Shown here: piece by piece, positions 36,876 to 46,526 of the stretch | Layout: each line of letters starts with the position of its first letter | Numbering within the stretch: the stretch's first letter is position 1 | Notes under the pieces: generated by a model | Told to the model about the DNA's origin: nothing | The model's database searches: none | The model's input: only the letters and a program-made list of their open reading frames with translations | Assembly (NCBI GenBank): GCA_963757805.1 | Contig: CAVWSM010000021.1 | Span: 142,800-206,799, forward strand | Length of the DNA: 64,000 nucleotides | Source: CAVWSM01 sp963757805 | GTDB lineage: Bacteria; Actinomycetota; Actinomycetes; Jiangellales; Jiangellaceae | Direction: 5' to 3' | Made by a program: the position numbers and the translations under genes

Positions 36876-37657
36876 GTGCGCAGCACATTGCGGTGAGGCG
36901 ACCGGCCGAGGCTGTGGCCGAGATCGTGCTCGACCGGCCGACTGCGCTGAACGCGATCGACACTGAGCTCGCTGAGCAGTTGGCCGATGCGGCCGGGAAG
37001 ATCGCTGTCGACGAGAGCGTGCGCGCCGTACTCCTGTCGTCGTCGTCTGAGCGGGCGTTCTGTGTGGGCGCCGACTTGAAGGAGCGGGCTCGGTTCGGCG
37101 ACGCGGAGATGCTCGCGCAGCGGCCGGTGCTGGCGTCGGCGTTCCGGTCGATCCTCGACCTGCCGGTGCCGGCGGTTGCGGCGGTAGGTGGGTACGCGCT
37201 CGGCGGCGGGTTCGAGCTGGCGCTGTCGTGCGACCTGATCGTGGCGGATGACACGGCGATCTTCGGGCTGCCCGAGGTGCGGCTGGGGCTGATCCCGGGC
37301 GGCGGGGGTACGCAGCTGCTGGTGCGGCGGATCGGGTGGTCGCGCGCGGCGGACGTACTGTTCACCGGCCGGCACATCGAGGCGGTCGAGGCGCAGCGGC
37401 TGGGGTTCGTGGATCGGCGGGTGCCGTACGGCGCGGTGGGCGAGGAGGCGCTGCGGCTGGCGACGGAGATCTCGCACGCGGCGCCGACCGCGCTGCGCAA
37501 CGCGAAGCGGGCGATGCGGCAGGGGTTCGGGCGGATCTTGGCTGAGGGGCTCGAGGTGGAGGACGCCGCATGGCGCGACTCCGCGGTGTCGGCGGATAGG
37601 CGTGAGGGTGTCGCGGCGTTCAACGAGAAGCGGTCGCCTGAATGGCCTGGGATGTAA
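36872..37657 (+). CDS. Enoyl-CoA hydratase/isomerase family protein
   Basis: A 261-residue crotonase fold enzyme. The oxyanion-hole strand FCVGADLKER, GGYALGGGFELALSCD with the first catalytic Glu position and FGLPEVRLGLIPGGGGTQ with the second are clear. Twelve bases before HMG-CoA lyase, it may be methylglutaconyl-CoA hydratase of leucine breakdown; a general beta-oxidation role cannot be excluded. GTG 36872 overlaps the cyclase stop (GTGA), so four genes from 35335 form one transcript. Confidence 0.88.
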   Translation: MSAQHIAVRRPAEAVAEIVLDRPTALNAIDTELAEQLADAAGKIAVDESVRAVLLSSSSERAFCVGADLKERARFGDAEMLAQRPVLASAFRSILDLPVPAVAAVGGYALGGGFELALSCDLIVADDTAIFGLPEVRLGLIPGGGGTQLLVRRIGWSRAADVLFTGRHIEAVEAQRLGFVDRRVPYGAVGEEALRLATEISHAAPTALRNAKRAMRQGFGRILAEGLEVEDAAWRDSAVSADRREGVAAFNEKRSPEWPGM

Positions 37658-37669
37658 GGGTGATGAACG

Positions 37670-38605
37670 TTGACTGACCTGCCGAGCCGGATCTCGTTGC
37701 GCGAGGTCGGGCCGCGCGACGGCCTGCAGAACGAGCCGCCGGTGCCGACGGCCGGCAAGATCGAGCTGCTGGATGCGTTGTCCCGTACGGGCGTTGGGCG
37801 CATCGAGGCGGTGTCGTACGTGCACCCGAAGGCGATCCCGCAGATGGGCGACGCGAGCGAGGTGTGGGCGGCGGCGAAGCGGGCTGACGGTGTGCGGTAC
37901 TCGGCGCTGGTGCCGAACTTGAAGGGCGCCGAGCGGGCGTTGGCGGACGGGTTCACCGAGATCGAGCTGGTGGTCTCGGCGTCGGACTCGCACAACCGCG
38001 CGAACGTGAACCGGTCGACGGAGGAGTCGCTGGAGGACATCGGTCGCGGTGGTGTCGCTGGCGCACTCGGCTGGGGCGACCGCGCAGGTGATCGTGGCGA
38101 CGGCATGGGGCTGTCCCTATGAGGGGGACGTGCCGGTGTCGCGGGTGCTGTGGGTGGTCGATCGTGCGGTGGCAGAGGGGGCCGACTCGATCGCTTTTGG
38201 TGATACGACGGGCATGGCGACCCCGCCGCGGGTGACGGGGCTGGTCGACGCGACGCGGTCGCGGCACCCGGACCTGCCGATGGGGCTGCACTTCCACAAC
38301 ACGCGCGGCACGGGGCTGGCCAACGTGCTGGCGGCGCTGCAGCTGGGCGTGGATGACTTTGACGCGAGCGTTGGCGGGCTTGGGGGTTGCCCGTACGCCC
38401 CGGGTGCCTCGGGCAACATCGCCACCGAGGAGCTCGTCCACATGGTCGAGGACATGGGCATCTCGACGGGCGTGGACCTTGAGGCTTTGTTGGAGGCGGC
38501 GGCTCTGGCGGAGCGGCTGGTCGGGCACCAGCTGCCGTCGCAGGTGCTGCGGGCTGGGCCGCGTACGCGGTTGACGCCGATGGGTGGCGCGCCAGCGGCG
38601 TACTG
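37670..38605 (+). CDS. Hydroxymethylglutaryl-CoA lyase, one frameshift
   Basis: Splits HMG-CoA to acetyl-CoA and acetoacetate, the last step of leucine degradation. It starts at TTG 37670 with AAGGGTG upstream and reads SLREVGPRDGLQNEPPVPT with the metal Asp and catalytic Arg. An extra base near 38041 shifts the frame after STEESLEDI; the second part holds IVATAWGCPYEGDV, LHFHNTRGTGLANVLAA with the metal His pair and GGLGGCPYAPGASGN with the catalytic Cys. All catalytic residues are present, so sequence error is likely. Confidence 0.9.
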
Positions 38606-38626
38606 ATCGCGCGCGGCGGGCCGGGT

Positions 38627-38646
38627 CGATCACGTTCGCGTGATCG
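38627..38646. terminator. 8-bp hairpin with TTCG tetraloop
   Basis: CGATCACG-TTCG-CGTGATCG is a perfect stem with a UUCG-type tetraloop, 21 bases after the HMG-CoA lyase stop. It lies between convergent genes and is a strong terminator candidate. Confidence 0.7.
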
Positions 38647-38728
38647 CCCTGGACTGAGCAAGGCCTGCATGCCGCGCACAGTCCGCCTAAGCCTGGGTCA
38701 GACGAGCCTGCGAGGCATGCGCCGCCAG

Positions 38729-39330
38729 TCACTGCGGGGTCTGTACTGCGCTGCCGTCGCACCAACCCTGCTCATAGCCGGCGCGGTAGCGCGTTTGCGG
38801 ACCGACGGTGGCATCGTCATCGTCCTCGTCATCGGCGTCAGGTGCGGGTGCGCCGTCGATCTGATGGCCCAGGCCTTGCTGGGCGTCGCGGCTTCCCTCG
38901 AGGTACCCATCGAGGTCGACGATGAGCTCGGCGCCGCATAGATCGCTGGTGCGATGTTCGGACGACGGGCAGCTCGGGTCGAGGCGGCACTCCTGCGTAC
39001 TGCCGGTGAACGGCTGGTCTTTCTCGGCGGCGTTGGGCTCGACGCCATCGTCGGTGGCATCGGCCTCGGTCGTGTCGGCCGCGGCTGTGTCGGTCGTGGC
39101 CGCATCGCGTTCCTTGGCGTAGGTCGTGTCGCCCTCGTCCGCACGCCGTGTTGTCCGTGCCAGGCGTGCCACCTTCCGGGGTTCGGGGCCGAGGTCGACG
39201 CAGTCTCGACAGGGTCGCCGGAGTCGTCGCCCACAGCAAAGATGCCGATCGCCAACGCGATGGTCGCAATGATGGCGACGAGTCCGAAGGTCAGGCGACG
39301 CTGTGTGCGCGTCAGGTGCCGGAGGGCCAT
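38729..39330 (-). CDS. Membrane-anchored hypothetical protein, one frameshift
   Basis: No family recognised. ATG 39330 starts MALRHLTRTQRRLTFGLVAI and a membrane helix; after a frameshift near 39170 the protein continues with an acidic, Thr/Asp-rich stretch (TTDTAAADTTEADATDDG), then LDPSCPSSEHRTSDLCGAEL and IVDLDGYLEGSRDAQQGLGH, and ends YRAGYEQGWCDGS. Four Cys residues in the outer part suggest disulfides in a secreted domain. About 200 residues in all. Confidence 0.6.
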
Positions 39331-39716
39331 GGTGCTCCCTCGCTCCAGTTCAGGCCTTGGGGTGTGACCCGAGGGTCGACCGCCCGCCGGTGGCTGCGGC
39401 CGAGTTAGGAGCCGGGCGGTAGCGGCCGCTCACCCTCCGCTCGACACGCAATAGACGCGCGAAGGCCAAAGCGCGTTGACACGAGTAGACCGCCAAGCCC
39501 GGGCACCCTGAATGAAGATCGACAGCCTCCTCCCGCCCGACCCGCCGAGCGGCGTGTCGCACCGGAGAAGGCTGTTGATCATGCTCTGAGCTCAGGGAGG
39601 CGCCCGCGGAGTCGGAATCAGCGCTCAGCCGAGCGCCTCTCGTAGGGGCTTGGGGCACCTTGCAGGCTGTGGATAGCGATTCCGGGATCCGGGCGAACTT
39701 CACTTATCCTCTCCGG
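39331..39716. other. Intergenic region between divergent accessory genes
   Basis: 386 bases upstream of two divergent secreted-protein genes. I see no convincing gene, repeat or operator in it; it must hold both promoters. Confidence 0.5.
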
Positions 39717-40295
39717 ATGCACGTCCGCACTAGCCTTCTCGTTTGTGTGACGGCCGCCACTCTGCTGGCGGCCGCCTGCTCATCCGGCGACGACCCGACC
39801 ACCCTGCCCGCGGTGCTCGCCGTCGGAGACCTCGGCGACGCCCAACCGCCATCCCCGTCCCCGAGGCAGCCCAGGCGCACACCGAAGAGGGCGCGGTTGC
39901 GTTCGTCGAGCACTACTCTGGACCTGCTCAACCAGGGCTACCGCGGCAAGGACGTGGAGGCGGCGGTCGCGGCCCTTCGTGACGGCAGCGACCGGACGTG
40001 CCAGGCATGCGACGGCTGGATCGCCTCGTTTGAGGAGACCGTGGCTTGCGGGCGGGCGAGTCGAGGGTGGCAGACGCCGCGATCGCGGACGTCGTCGCCG
40101 GGCCGGCCAACTTCGAGCGCGGAGCGGCGGGCTCGTGTTCGCCGTGCTCGATGCGCCGCGCGGGAAGATCGTATCGCGCCGGACGGCTCGGTCTATGCCG
40201 AGACTGCCGCCAGTCGACAAGGGCAGCGCTCGAGTTCGAGCTGCAATGGACTGATCGGCTGGACCGTGAGCGAGGTCACGGTTGAGCATGACTAG
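39717..40295 (+). pseudogene. DUF6318-type lipoprotein, frameshifted
   Basis: A lipoprotein typical of Nocardioides-like genomes. ATG 39717 opens a signal peptide with lipobox LLAAACSSG. The mature part is spread over frames: IPVPEAAQAHTEEGAVAFVE, LDLLNQGYRGKDVEA, then RTCQACDGWIASFEETV (the DUF6318 Cys-x-x-Cys region), GPANFERGAAG and ALEFELQWTD, ending GWTVSEVTVEHD. At least three frameshifts lie between 39840 and 40240. Function unknown; the paired PKD gene overlaps its end. Confidence 0.65.
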
Positions 40296-41234
40296 CCTCG
40301 AAGCGCGCGGCCGCGCTCGTCGCCGGTGCGATCGCTGTGGCCTGCTCGTCGCGTCTGGCCTCACGCGATCGCGCGTCGCGAGTCTTCGGCGACCGCGCCG
40401 ACGGCATGCCTGCGGCATCGCTGTGATGACCGGAGACCGGTCTTGAGAGACGGCGACGCGACCGCGGGCGGTAGCGAGGAGAACCCGACGGAGCCACGGT
40501 GCAGGCGCCGGGCCGACGACGACACCCGTACGCAGCCATCCGCGAGATGCTGGCGCCGGGCTGCCCGGGCGTGACGGTGGTCGGCCTCGGCGCAGACGCG
40601 AACATCGTGAATGACGCAGAGTGCCCGCTCGGCCATCATCGTGTGCGCGGATCCCGAGCGAGTACCGCTACTGGGTGTTCACGCCATCCGCAGGACCCAG
40701 CGACGGGACAGCTAGTTCAGCCGCCGCAGCCGTGGACGTATGCCGGGCTCACGCTGTGTCGCGCCAGCCCAGGTCAACCAAGGCGGAGTGACCCCAGCGA
40801 TGGTGCTGGAAGAGTTCAAGCGCCTCCCGCTCCCACAAGGCCAAGTGATCGTCCAGCCCGGCGACCGTACGCTCGTCAACTTCCCGACGGTCTTCTACAC
40901 CGAGCTCACCGGCGACCAGGTCCTCGCACCAGTCACGATCCTCGGCCAGCAAGTCGAGATCATCGCCGAGCCGCGTTCGTACGCCTGGGACTTCGGCGAC
41001 GGGCAGAGCATGACGACAGAGACGCCTGGCGCGCCGTACCCCGCCAAAGAGATCACCCACGAGTACGCCACGAACGGCGACGTCCAGGCAACCCTGACGG
41101 TGACCTACGGCGGCCGGTTCAGAGTGGCTGGCGGCGCGTGGCTGCCGATCCCGGGCACCACGACTGTGACCAGCGCGCCGACAGCGGTCGCCGTACTCGA
41201 AGCGCGCAGCCAGCTCGTCGCCGGCAACGACTGA
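40288..41234 (+). pseudogene. Secreted PKD-domain protein, frameshifted
   Basis: ATG 40288 overlaps the DUF6318 gene by eight bases. A one-base shift gives a signal peptide (KRAAALVAGAIAVACSS). The middle (40380-40740) is scattered in frames (LAPGCPGVTVVGLGADANIV, EYRYWVFTPSAGPSDG). The last 165 residues are continuous: TPAMVLEEFKRLPLPQGQ, then a PKD-like beta domain with YAWDFGDGQS and EITHEYATNGDVQATLTVTY. DUF6318 and PKD genes are regular neighbours in related genomes. At least three frameshifts; the secreted role is unknown. Confidence 0.65.
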
Positions 41235-41257
41235 CGCGCCGAGGTTCGGTCGAGGGA

Positions 41258-41498
41258 CTAGGTGGTCCGCCAGACAGCCGTCGCCGAAGCGATCCGCGCC
41301 CGCATCTCGCGTGCCTCGGCCTCGGTGAGGATGCCCTCCAAGTCGAGATCCAGCTCGACCTCATCCGTCGCCTGATCGAGCAGGTACGTGTCCAACGCCT
41401 CCTGGATGAGCTCCGAGACCCCTTGCAGGCCCGCGCAGCTGAGCGAGCGCGGTCAGCGCTCGCTGCTGCTCCTCAGTGATCTCGACCGCGATTCGCAC
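41258..41498 (-). CDS. Ribbon-helix-helix (antitoxin-like) protein, one frameshift
   Basis: Too short for the usual ORF cut-off. GTG 41498 reads VRIAVEITEEQQRALTALAQ, and after a one-base slip near 41435 continues ARGVSELIQEALDTYLLDQA, then an acidic stretch DEVELDLDLEGILTEAEARE and MRARIASATAVWRTT. The beta strand plus two helices (ITEEQQRALTALAQ / VSELIQEALDTYL) is a ribbon-helix-helix fold as in VapB/CopG antitoxins. No toxin gene is adjacent. It follows the POT transporter gene with two bases between, so they share a transcript. Confidence 0.65.
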
Positions 41499-41500
41499 CC

Positions 41501-42986
41501 TCAGCGCACCCCACTCATCAACGCCGTAATCCGCCGCGACAACGCGAAGATCAACAACCCAACAAGCGCCGCGACGACGGCCAGCGACCCGTAGTACACC
41601 GGATCCGACAGCTCGCCATTCAACTTCGTCACCTGCGCGTTGATCGCGTTGCCCGTCGCCGTAGCGAGGAACCAGATCCCCAGCACCTGCCCGGTAAACC
41701 GCGCCGGCGCGAGCTTGGTCGACACCGACAACCCCGTCGGCGACAGCAACAGCTCAGCGACTGTCTGCACGAAGTACACCGCCAGCAGCCACAGCGGGCT
41801 CACCAAGTTGCCATCAGAAGCCGCCGCACCCGCCAGCGCCATGATCACGAACGACAGCGCGATGCCCCACAGCGCCATCCCGAACTTCACCGGCGTTGAC
41901 GGCTGCCGCGAGCCTAGGTACGTCCACAGCCACGCAAAGACCGGCGCGAGCGCGAGGATCAGGACGGGGTTGACCGACTGATACCAAGACGCCGGGAACT
42001 CGAACCCGAACACATCCCGGTCAACCTTCTCCTGCGCGAAGATGTTGAGCAGCGACCCCGCCTGGTCGTAGATCATCCAGAACACCGTCGCCGCGACGAA
42101 GATCCAGATGAACGCGCGCAGCCGGCTTATCTCCGTACGCGTCAATCCAGGCGTACGGAACATCACGATGAAGTACACGATCGGCACCGCCACCGCGAGC
42201 ACCGTCAGCGCGTTGATGACGTGGTCGAGCTCGAACCACCCGAACGAGAGGTCGATCGCCAGCAGCACGGCGGCAACAGCGAGCCACATCAGAGACGTAC
42301 GAAGAACGCGCCGCCGCTCCTCCGGCGTGGCCGGCCGCGACGCCCGCAAGGAGGACTCGGGGAGCGTGCTCGACGCCGAGCACGTACTGCACCAACGCCA
42401 GCGTCATGCCGATCGCGGCGACGATGAACCCGGCGTGCCAACTGACGTTCTCGCCAAGCCATCCGGTGATCAGCGGTGCGATGAACGCGCCAAGGTTGAT
42501 GCCCATGTAGAAAATCGAGAACCCGGCGTCGCGCCGCGCGTCCGTCTCGCCATACAGCGCGCCGACCATGGCCGAGATGTTGGGCTTCAGCAGCCCCGTA
42601 CCGATGGCGATCAGCGAGAGCCCGATGTAGACGGTCGCTACCGCCGGCACCGCCATGACGTAGTGGCCCGCCGCGATGATGATGCCGCCGACAAGAACCG
42701 CACGACGCGCGCCCCACATCCGGTCGGCGATCCAACCGCCGGGCAGCGACAGCATGTAGACCATCGCGTTGTAGATCGCGTAGATCGATGCTGCGGTCAC
42801 CGTTGACAGCCCGAGACCGCCGTCGCCCACGTTGTCGACCAGGAAGAGGACGAGGATCGCCCGCATCCCGTAGAAGCTGAACCGCTCCCACATCTCCGTG
42901 AGGAACAGCGTCATCAATCCTCGGGGTTGCCCGAAGAATGACCGGTCGACCGCTTCGGCTGGCTGCGGCGGCACGCTCGTGGTCAC
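41501..42986 (-). CDS. POT-family peptide transporter, one frameshift
   Basis: Proton-coupled di-/tripeptide importer (PTR2/DtpT type), about 495 residues and 12 to 14 helices. The N-half has the family signature LFLTEMWERFSFYGMRAILV and the second signature FSIFYMGINLGAFIAPLITG. A frameshift near 42362 falls in the central loop; the C-half has FWMIYDQAGSLLNIFAQEKV and ELLLSPTGLSVSTKLAPARF. GTG 42986 gives VTTSVPPQP. Substrate specificity is not determined. Confidence 0.9.
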
Positions 42987-43116
42987 GTCGCTACCCCCGA
43001 GCTCGTACGGACCTCGTCCATCCAGCCTGCCGAAGCCTCCGGTGGGCCGCATCCTGACCTTGTCTGGGGGCTTCGCGGCGGATGCCGGTCCGCCTTGGCC
43101 TAGTTACCCTGCTGAC

Positions 43117-43440
43117 ATGGGCGCCGGCGCCGACGATGACGCCGTCGCAGGTCTGCGGATCGATGAGAGCGATGGCTCCGTACGGGTCGACGGGCGCGTC
43201 GTGAAGCTGACCGCGACGGAGCTCGCGCTGCTGCGCGTACTCGTGGCCGCGCACGGTGCTCCGGTGTCGCGGCAGCAGTTGTTGTACGAGGTCTGGCACA
43301 CGTCGTGGGCGGGGGAGAAGAGTCGCGCGGTCGACGTCCACGTGTCCGGTCTGCGCCGCAAGCTCGGGGATCAGGCGCGCAATCCGCGGTGGATTGAGAC
43401 CGTACGGGGTGTGGGGTTCCGCGCACTGCCGACGGGCTAG
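43117..43440 (+). CDS. Orphan OmpR/PhoB-type winged-helix protein
   Basis: A 107-residue protein consisting of a Trans_reg_C DNA-binding domain alone: VKLTATELALLRVLVAAHGA, then VSRQQLLYEVWHTSWAGEKS and RAVDVHVSGLRRKLGDQARN with ETVRGVGFRA. There is no receiver domain and no histidine kinase nearby. ATG 43117 is the natural start; the longer frame upstream overlaps the POT promoter region. It is divergent from the POT gene and could regulate it. Confidence 0.8.
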   Translation: MGAGADDDAVAGLRIDESDGSVRVDGRVVKLTATELALLRVLVAAHGAPVSRQQLLYEVWHTSWAGEKSRAVDVHVSGLRRKLGDQARNPRWIETVRGVGFRALPTG

Positions 43441-43448
43441 GCCGGCCT

Positions 43449-43477
43449 GGCCGGGCAGGCCATTGGTCTGCCCGGCC
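43449..43477. terminator. 10-bp hairpin between convergent genes
   Basis: GGCCGGGCAG and CTGCCCGGCC pair perfectly around a nine-base loop, between the ends of the winged-helix gene and the GH3 gene. Likely bidirectional terminator. Confidence 0.65.
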
Positions 43478-43493
43478 GCTGCAGGTACTGAAC

Positions 43494-45953
43494 CTAGCGA
43501 ATCGTGAATGGCGCCGACACCTCCACGTTGTAGGGCTGGGTCGTGTTTCTGTCGATCTGCACCACGTACGAGCCCCGCTCAACCTTGGGCGGCCCGGATG
43601 CATTGATGTCGCCCTGTGTCACAGCCAGCGCCGATGCAGGGAAGGTGACCTGCACGACCTTCGACTGGCCGCGCGTCGAGGGTCACCTTGGTGAATCCGA
43701 CGAGCCGTTGCGGCGGCACAACCACTCCGCTCACTGGCTGGGCGACGTAGACGGGGACAATGTCCGTGCCCGCCTTGTTTCCCGTGTTGGTCACCGTGAA
43801 CTGAGCGGTTGCGGTGCCCCTTTCGGACACCCTCGGTGTGACCGTCAAGCCGCTGCGGCTGAAGGTCGTGTAGGACAGCCCGAACCCGAAGGGATACGTC
43901 GGGTTGTAGGAGTGCCCCTGCCCCGAGCCGGTGTTCGGAAGCTGGTCGAAGAACTTGGGCTGGTCACCCAACGGCGATGGTGCGGTGCCGTCGAAGTCGC
44001 CGCCGACAGTCGCAGCATCGGATGGCCAGCTCACCGACAGCTTGCCGCTCGGGTTCACCTTGCCGAAGATGACGTCGGCGACAGCTTGCCCGGCTTCGGT
44101 GCTGCCCTGGTAGGCCATCAGAACGGCGTTGGCGCTCTTGGCGGGGCCGAGCCCGACCGGACGACCGGCGATGACGACGACGATCACCGGCTTGCCCGTT
44201 GCCTGGAGGGCGCTGATCAGAGCCTGTTGGTCTGGCGGTAGCGCCGGCGCTGGGTTGTCGCCCAGGCCTTCGGCGTACGCCTTCTCACCCACGGCCACGA
44301 CGACGCGTCGGCTGTGGCCGCCGCCGCCACGGCGGACGCCTGATCCGGTGCGAACACCGCGTTGGGGGTGGCGGCCTGGATGCCCGTCAACACTGTGGTG
44401 CCCGGTGGGATCTGGTTGGCCGGACCCATGCAGCAGACGTGACCTGCGCCGAACACGCCCTGCCAGCTCACGCTCCAGCCGCCGAGCTGGTTGGTCATCG
44501 AGTCGGCGCTTGGCCCGGTGACGACCACGCTGCTGTTGGCGGCCAACGGCAGCGCGTTGTTCTGGTTGCGCAGCAGGGTGATCGAGTCCTGCGCTGCCTT
44601 CAGGGTGGCGTCCCGTCCAGCGGTGACGGCAGCGTTCGCGGCATTGGCATCCACGCAGGGGACGCTCGGGTCCTCGACGCACGGCTGGTCGAACAGCCCG
44701 AGCTGGAACTTCAGCGTCAGGATCCGCCGTACGGCCTCGTCGATCCGCTTGCGGGAGATGTCGTGGTCGTCTACAGCCTGCAGGATGGCTGCCTGCCACT
44801 GGTCCGGACCAGAGACCTGCATGCTCATGTCAATACCGGCGTTGACTGCTATGGCGATCGCACCGGCCAGATCCGGGGCGATGTGGTACGCGGTCTGAAG
44901 AGCTGGCACATCCAGGAAGTCGCTGATCACCACACCCTTGAAGTCGAGCTGCTTGCGCAAGATGTCGGTGAGCAGGTAGCGGGAGCCCGTTGCCGGGACA
45001 CCGTTGATGGATCCGGAGTTCGCCATGACGGTGAGCGCTCCTGCGTCCAGAGCGCCAGCGTACGGCGGCAGGATCGTGCTCTGCAGGTAGTTCAGCGGGA
45101 GCAGCGCCTCGTTGCGGTCGTGCCCGTTGATCGCCTGCGAGTAGCCGGCAAAGTGCTTCACCGTTGCTGCGACCCCAAGTGCGTCTTCGGTTGCCGGGAG
45201 CTGCAGACCCTTGACGTTCGCCGCCCCCATCGCGGCGGCCAGCACGGGCTGCTCAGCCCACGTCTCGTACGTCCGTCCCCACCGGTTGTCGCGGTGCAGG
45301 TCCTGCACGGGGGCGAAGTCCCAGACCCAACCTGTGGCCTGCAGGGCCTTCGCCGTGGCCTCGCCACCTGCCTGCGCGAGAGCCGGGTCCCAGGTCGCAC
45401 CCATGCCGATCGAGTGCGGGTACAGCGGAGCCTCCCAGGGGTGACCGAACCCGTGTACGGCGTCGATCCCGAAGATCAGCGGAATGTGCAACCGCGAGTT
45501 CGCGATCGCGTACTGCTGGATCACGTTGTAAGAGCTGGCCCAGTCAAATCCGGTGTTCCCGACGCCACCTTGACCCGTTTGGTCGATCGGGTTGTCGGTG
45601 CCACCCGCCAGCAGCGAGCCGACCTTGTTGTCGATGAGGACCCGCTTCATACAGTCAGGGTTCGGGATGGCGAACCCGGCGTTCCCGCAGTTGGCGCTGT
45701 CGGGACCGGTCACAGTCGGCACCAGCTGCTGATCCATCTGGCCGACTTTCTCCTCCAGCGTCATCGCGGCCATCAGCGTGTTGACCCGGGTGTGGATCGG
45801 CTTGCTCGCGTCCAGCCAGGGTTCCTTGGCCGCGGCGCTGCTGGACGAGGTGAGTGACGTGAGCGATAAGCCGACTAGGCCGACCACGGCCGTCACCGCC
45901 AGCAAGGCTCGTCGTTTTCCGTTGGTCGGATGGAGGGAGTACGGATTGGACAT
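43494..45953 (-). CDS. Secreted GH3 beta-glucosidase-like enzyme, frameshifted
   Basis: About 820 residues. Signal peptide (RRALLAVTAVVGLVGLSLTS) then the GH3 barrel: KVGQMDQQLVPTVTG, IPLIFGIDAVHGFGHP, VKHFAGYSQAINGHDRNEAL and the nucleophile Asp in GVVISDFLDVPAL. The second domain has SITLLRNQNNALPL and VVVTGPSADSMTNQLGGWSV; a frameshift near 44305 separates it from GKPVIVVVIAGRPVGLGP. The fibronectin-like end (YPFGFGLSYTTFSRSGL) crosses a second slip near 43675 and finishes APFTIR at 43494. It releases terminal beta-linked glucose or related sugars outside the cell. Confidence 0.88.
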
Positions 45954-46259
45954 CGTTCGACCTCCTGGGGTCGCAGGCGGACAAGCCTGACTCGACGTCC
46001 CTACCGCTCGATCCGCACGTCGCCATGCGCACGACAGAGTTCCCGCGTCGTGCGTGGGGCGTCGCGAGAAAGGAAGGGCAGGACCGGATCAATGCAGAGC
46101 GCACTCTGATGACGCTCAGTTGTCAAGTGGTGACCGCGAGCGATTACTCAGCGCTCATGGCCGTCAATCCGCCGGAGGCTCAACTCGCCGGGCCATGGAT
46201 GTTCATGTCCTCGTGCGGCGGTCGTGACGACGTACGTGCGCTGGAAAGGAGTCCGAAGC
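45954..46259. other. Intergenic region upstream of GH3 and VOC remnant
   Basis: 306 bases between divergent genes. It holds an inverted repeat CGCACGAC (46028-46035) / GTCGTGCG (46047-46054) with an 11-base spacer, a possible operator for the GH3 gene, and a GAAAGGAG ribosome site just before ATG 46260. No gene is seen. Confidence 0.45.
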
Positions 46260-46480
46260 ATGATGATCACTGGTTTGCACCATGTTCAGATCGCGATGCC
46301 TGCTGGCAAAGAGCGAGAGGCGCGGGCGTTCTACGGCGACCTGCTGGGCATGACCGAGGTGGCCAAGCCCGAAGAGATTGCCCGTCGCGGCGGAGCCTGA
46401 TGATCTGCTGCCGGGGTTTCGGCGGGCGTACGTACACGATCCGTTCGGCAACCGACTCGAGCTGCTGTCGCCGCTCGACG
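46260..46480 (+). pseudogene. VOC (glyoxalase-fold) gene with internal deletion
   Basis: ATG 46260 begins a vicinal-oxygen-chelate protein: ITGLHHVQIAMPAGKEREAR, then AFYGDLLGMTEVAKPEEIAR. After GG the frame changes and only the family's C-terminal end appears: RRAYVHDPFGNRLELLSP. The central half (about 55 to 60 residues with the second metal ligand region) is absent, and the frame would then run into the next gene. This is deletion rather than a simple indel. A good GAAAGGAG site precedes it, so it was recently functional. Confidence 0.7.
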
Positions 46481-46502
46481 GAGTCGTGCTCGTCAGGATT
46501 CG

Positions 46503-46520
46503 TATCAGAAGTGATAACAT
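46503..46520 (+). promoter_or_regulatory. Palindrome over extended -10 promoter
   Basis: TATCA-GAAG-TGATA (46503-46516) overlaps TGATAACAT, an extended -10 (TGN-TAACAT, hexamer 46515-46520). Transcription would start about seven bases on, at the GTG start codon 46527. The layout suits an autorepressed leaderless promoter. Confidence 0.5.
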
Positions 46521-46526
46521 GATGGC

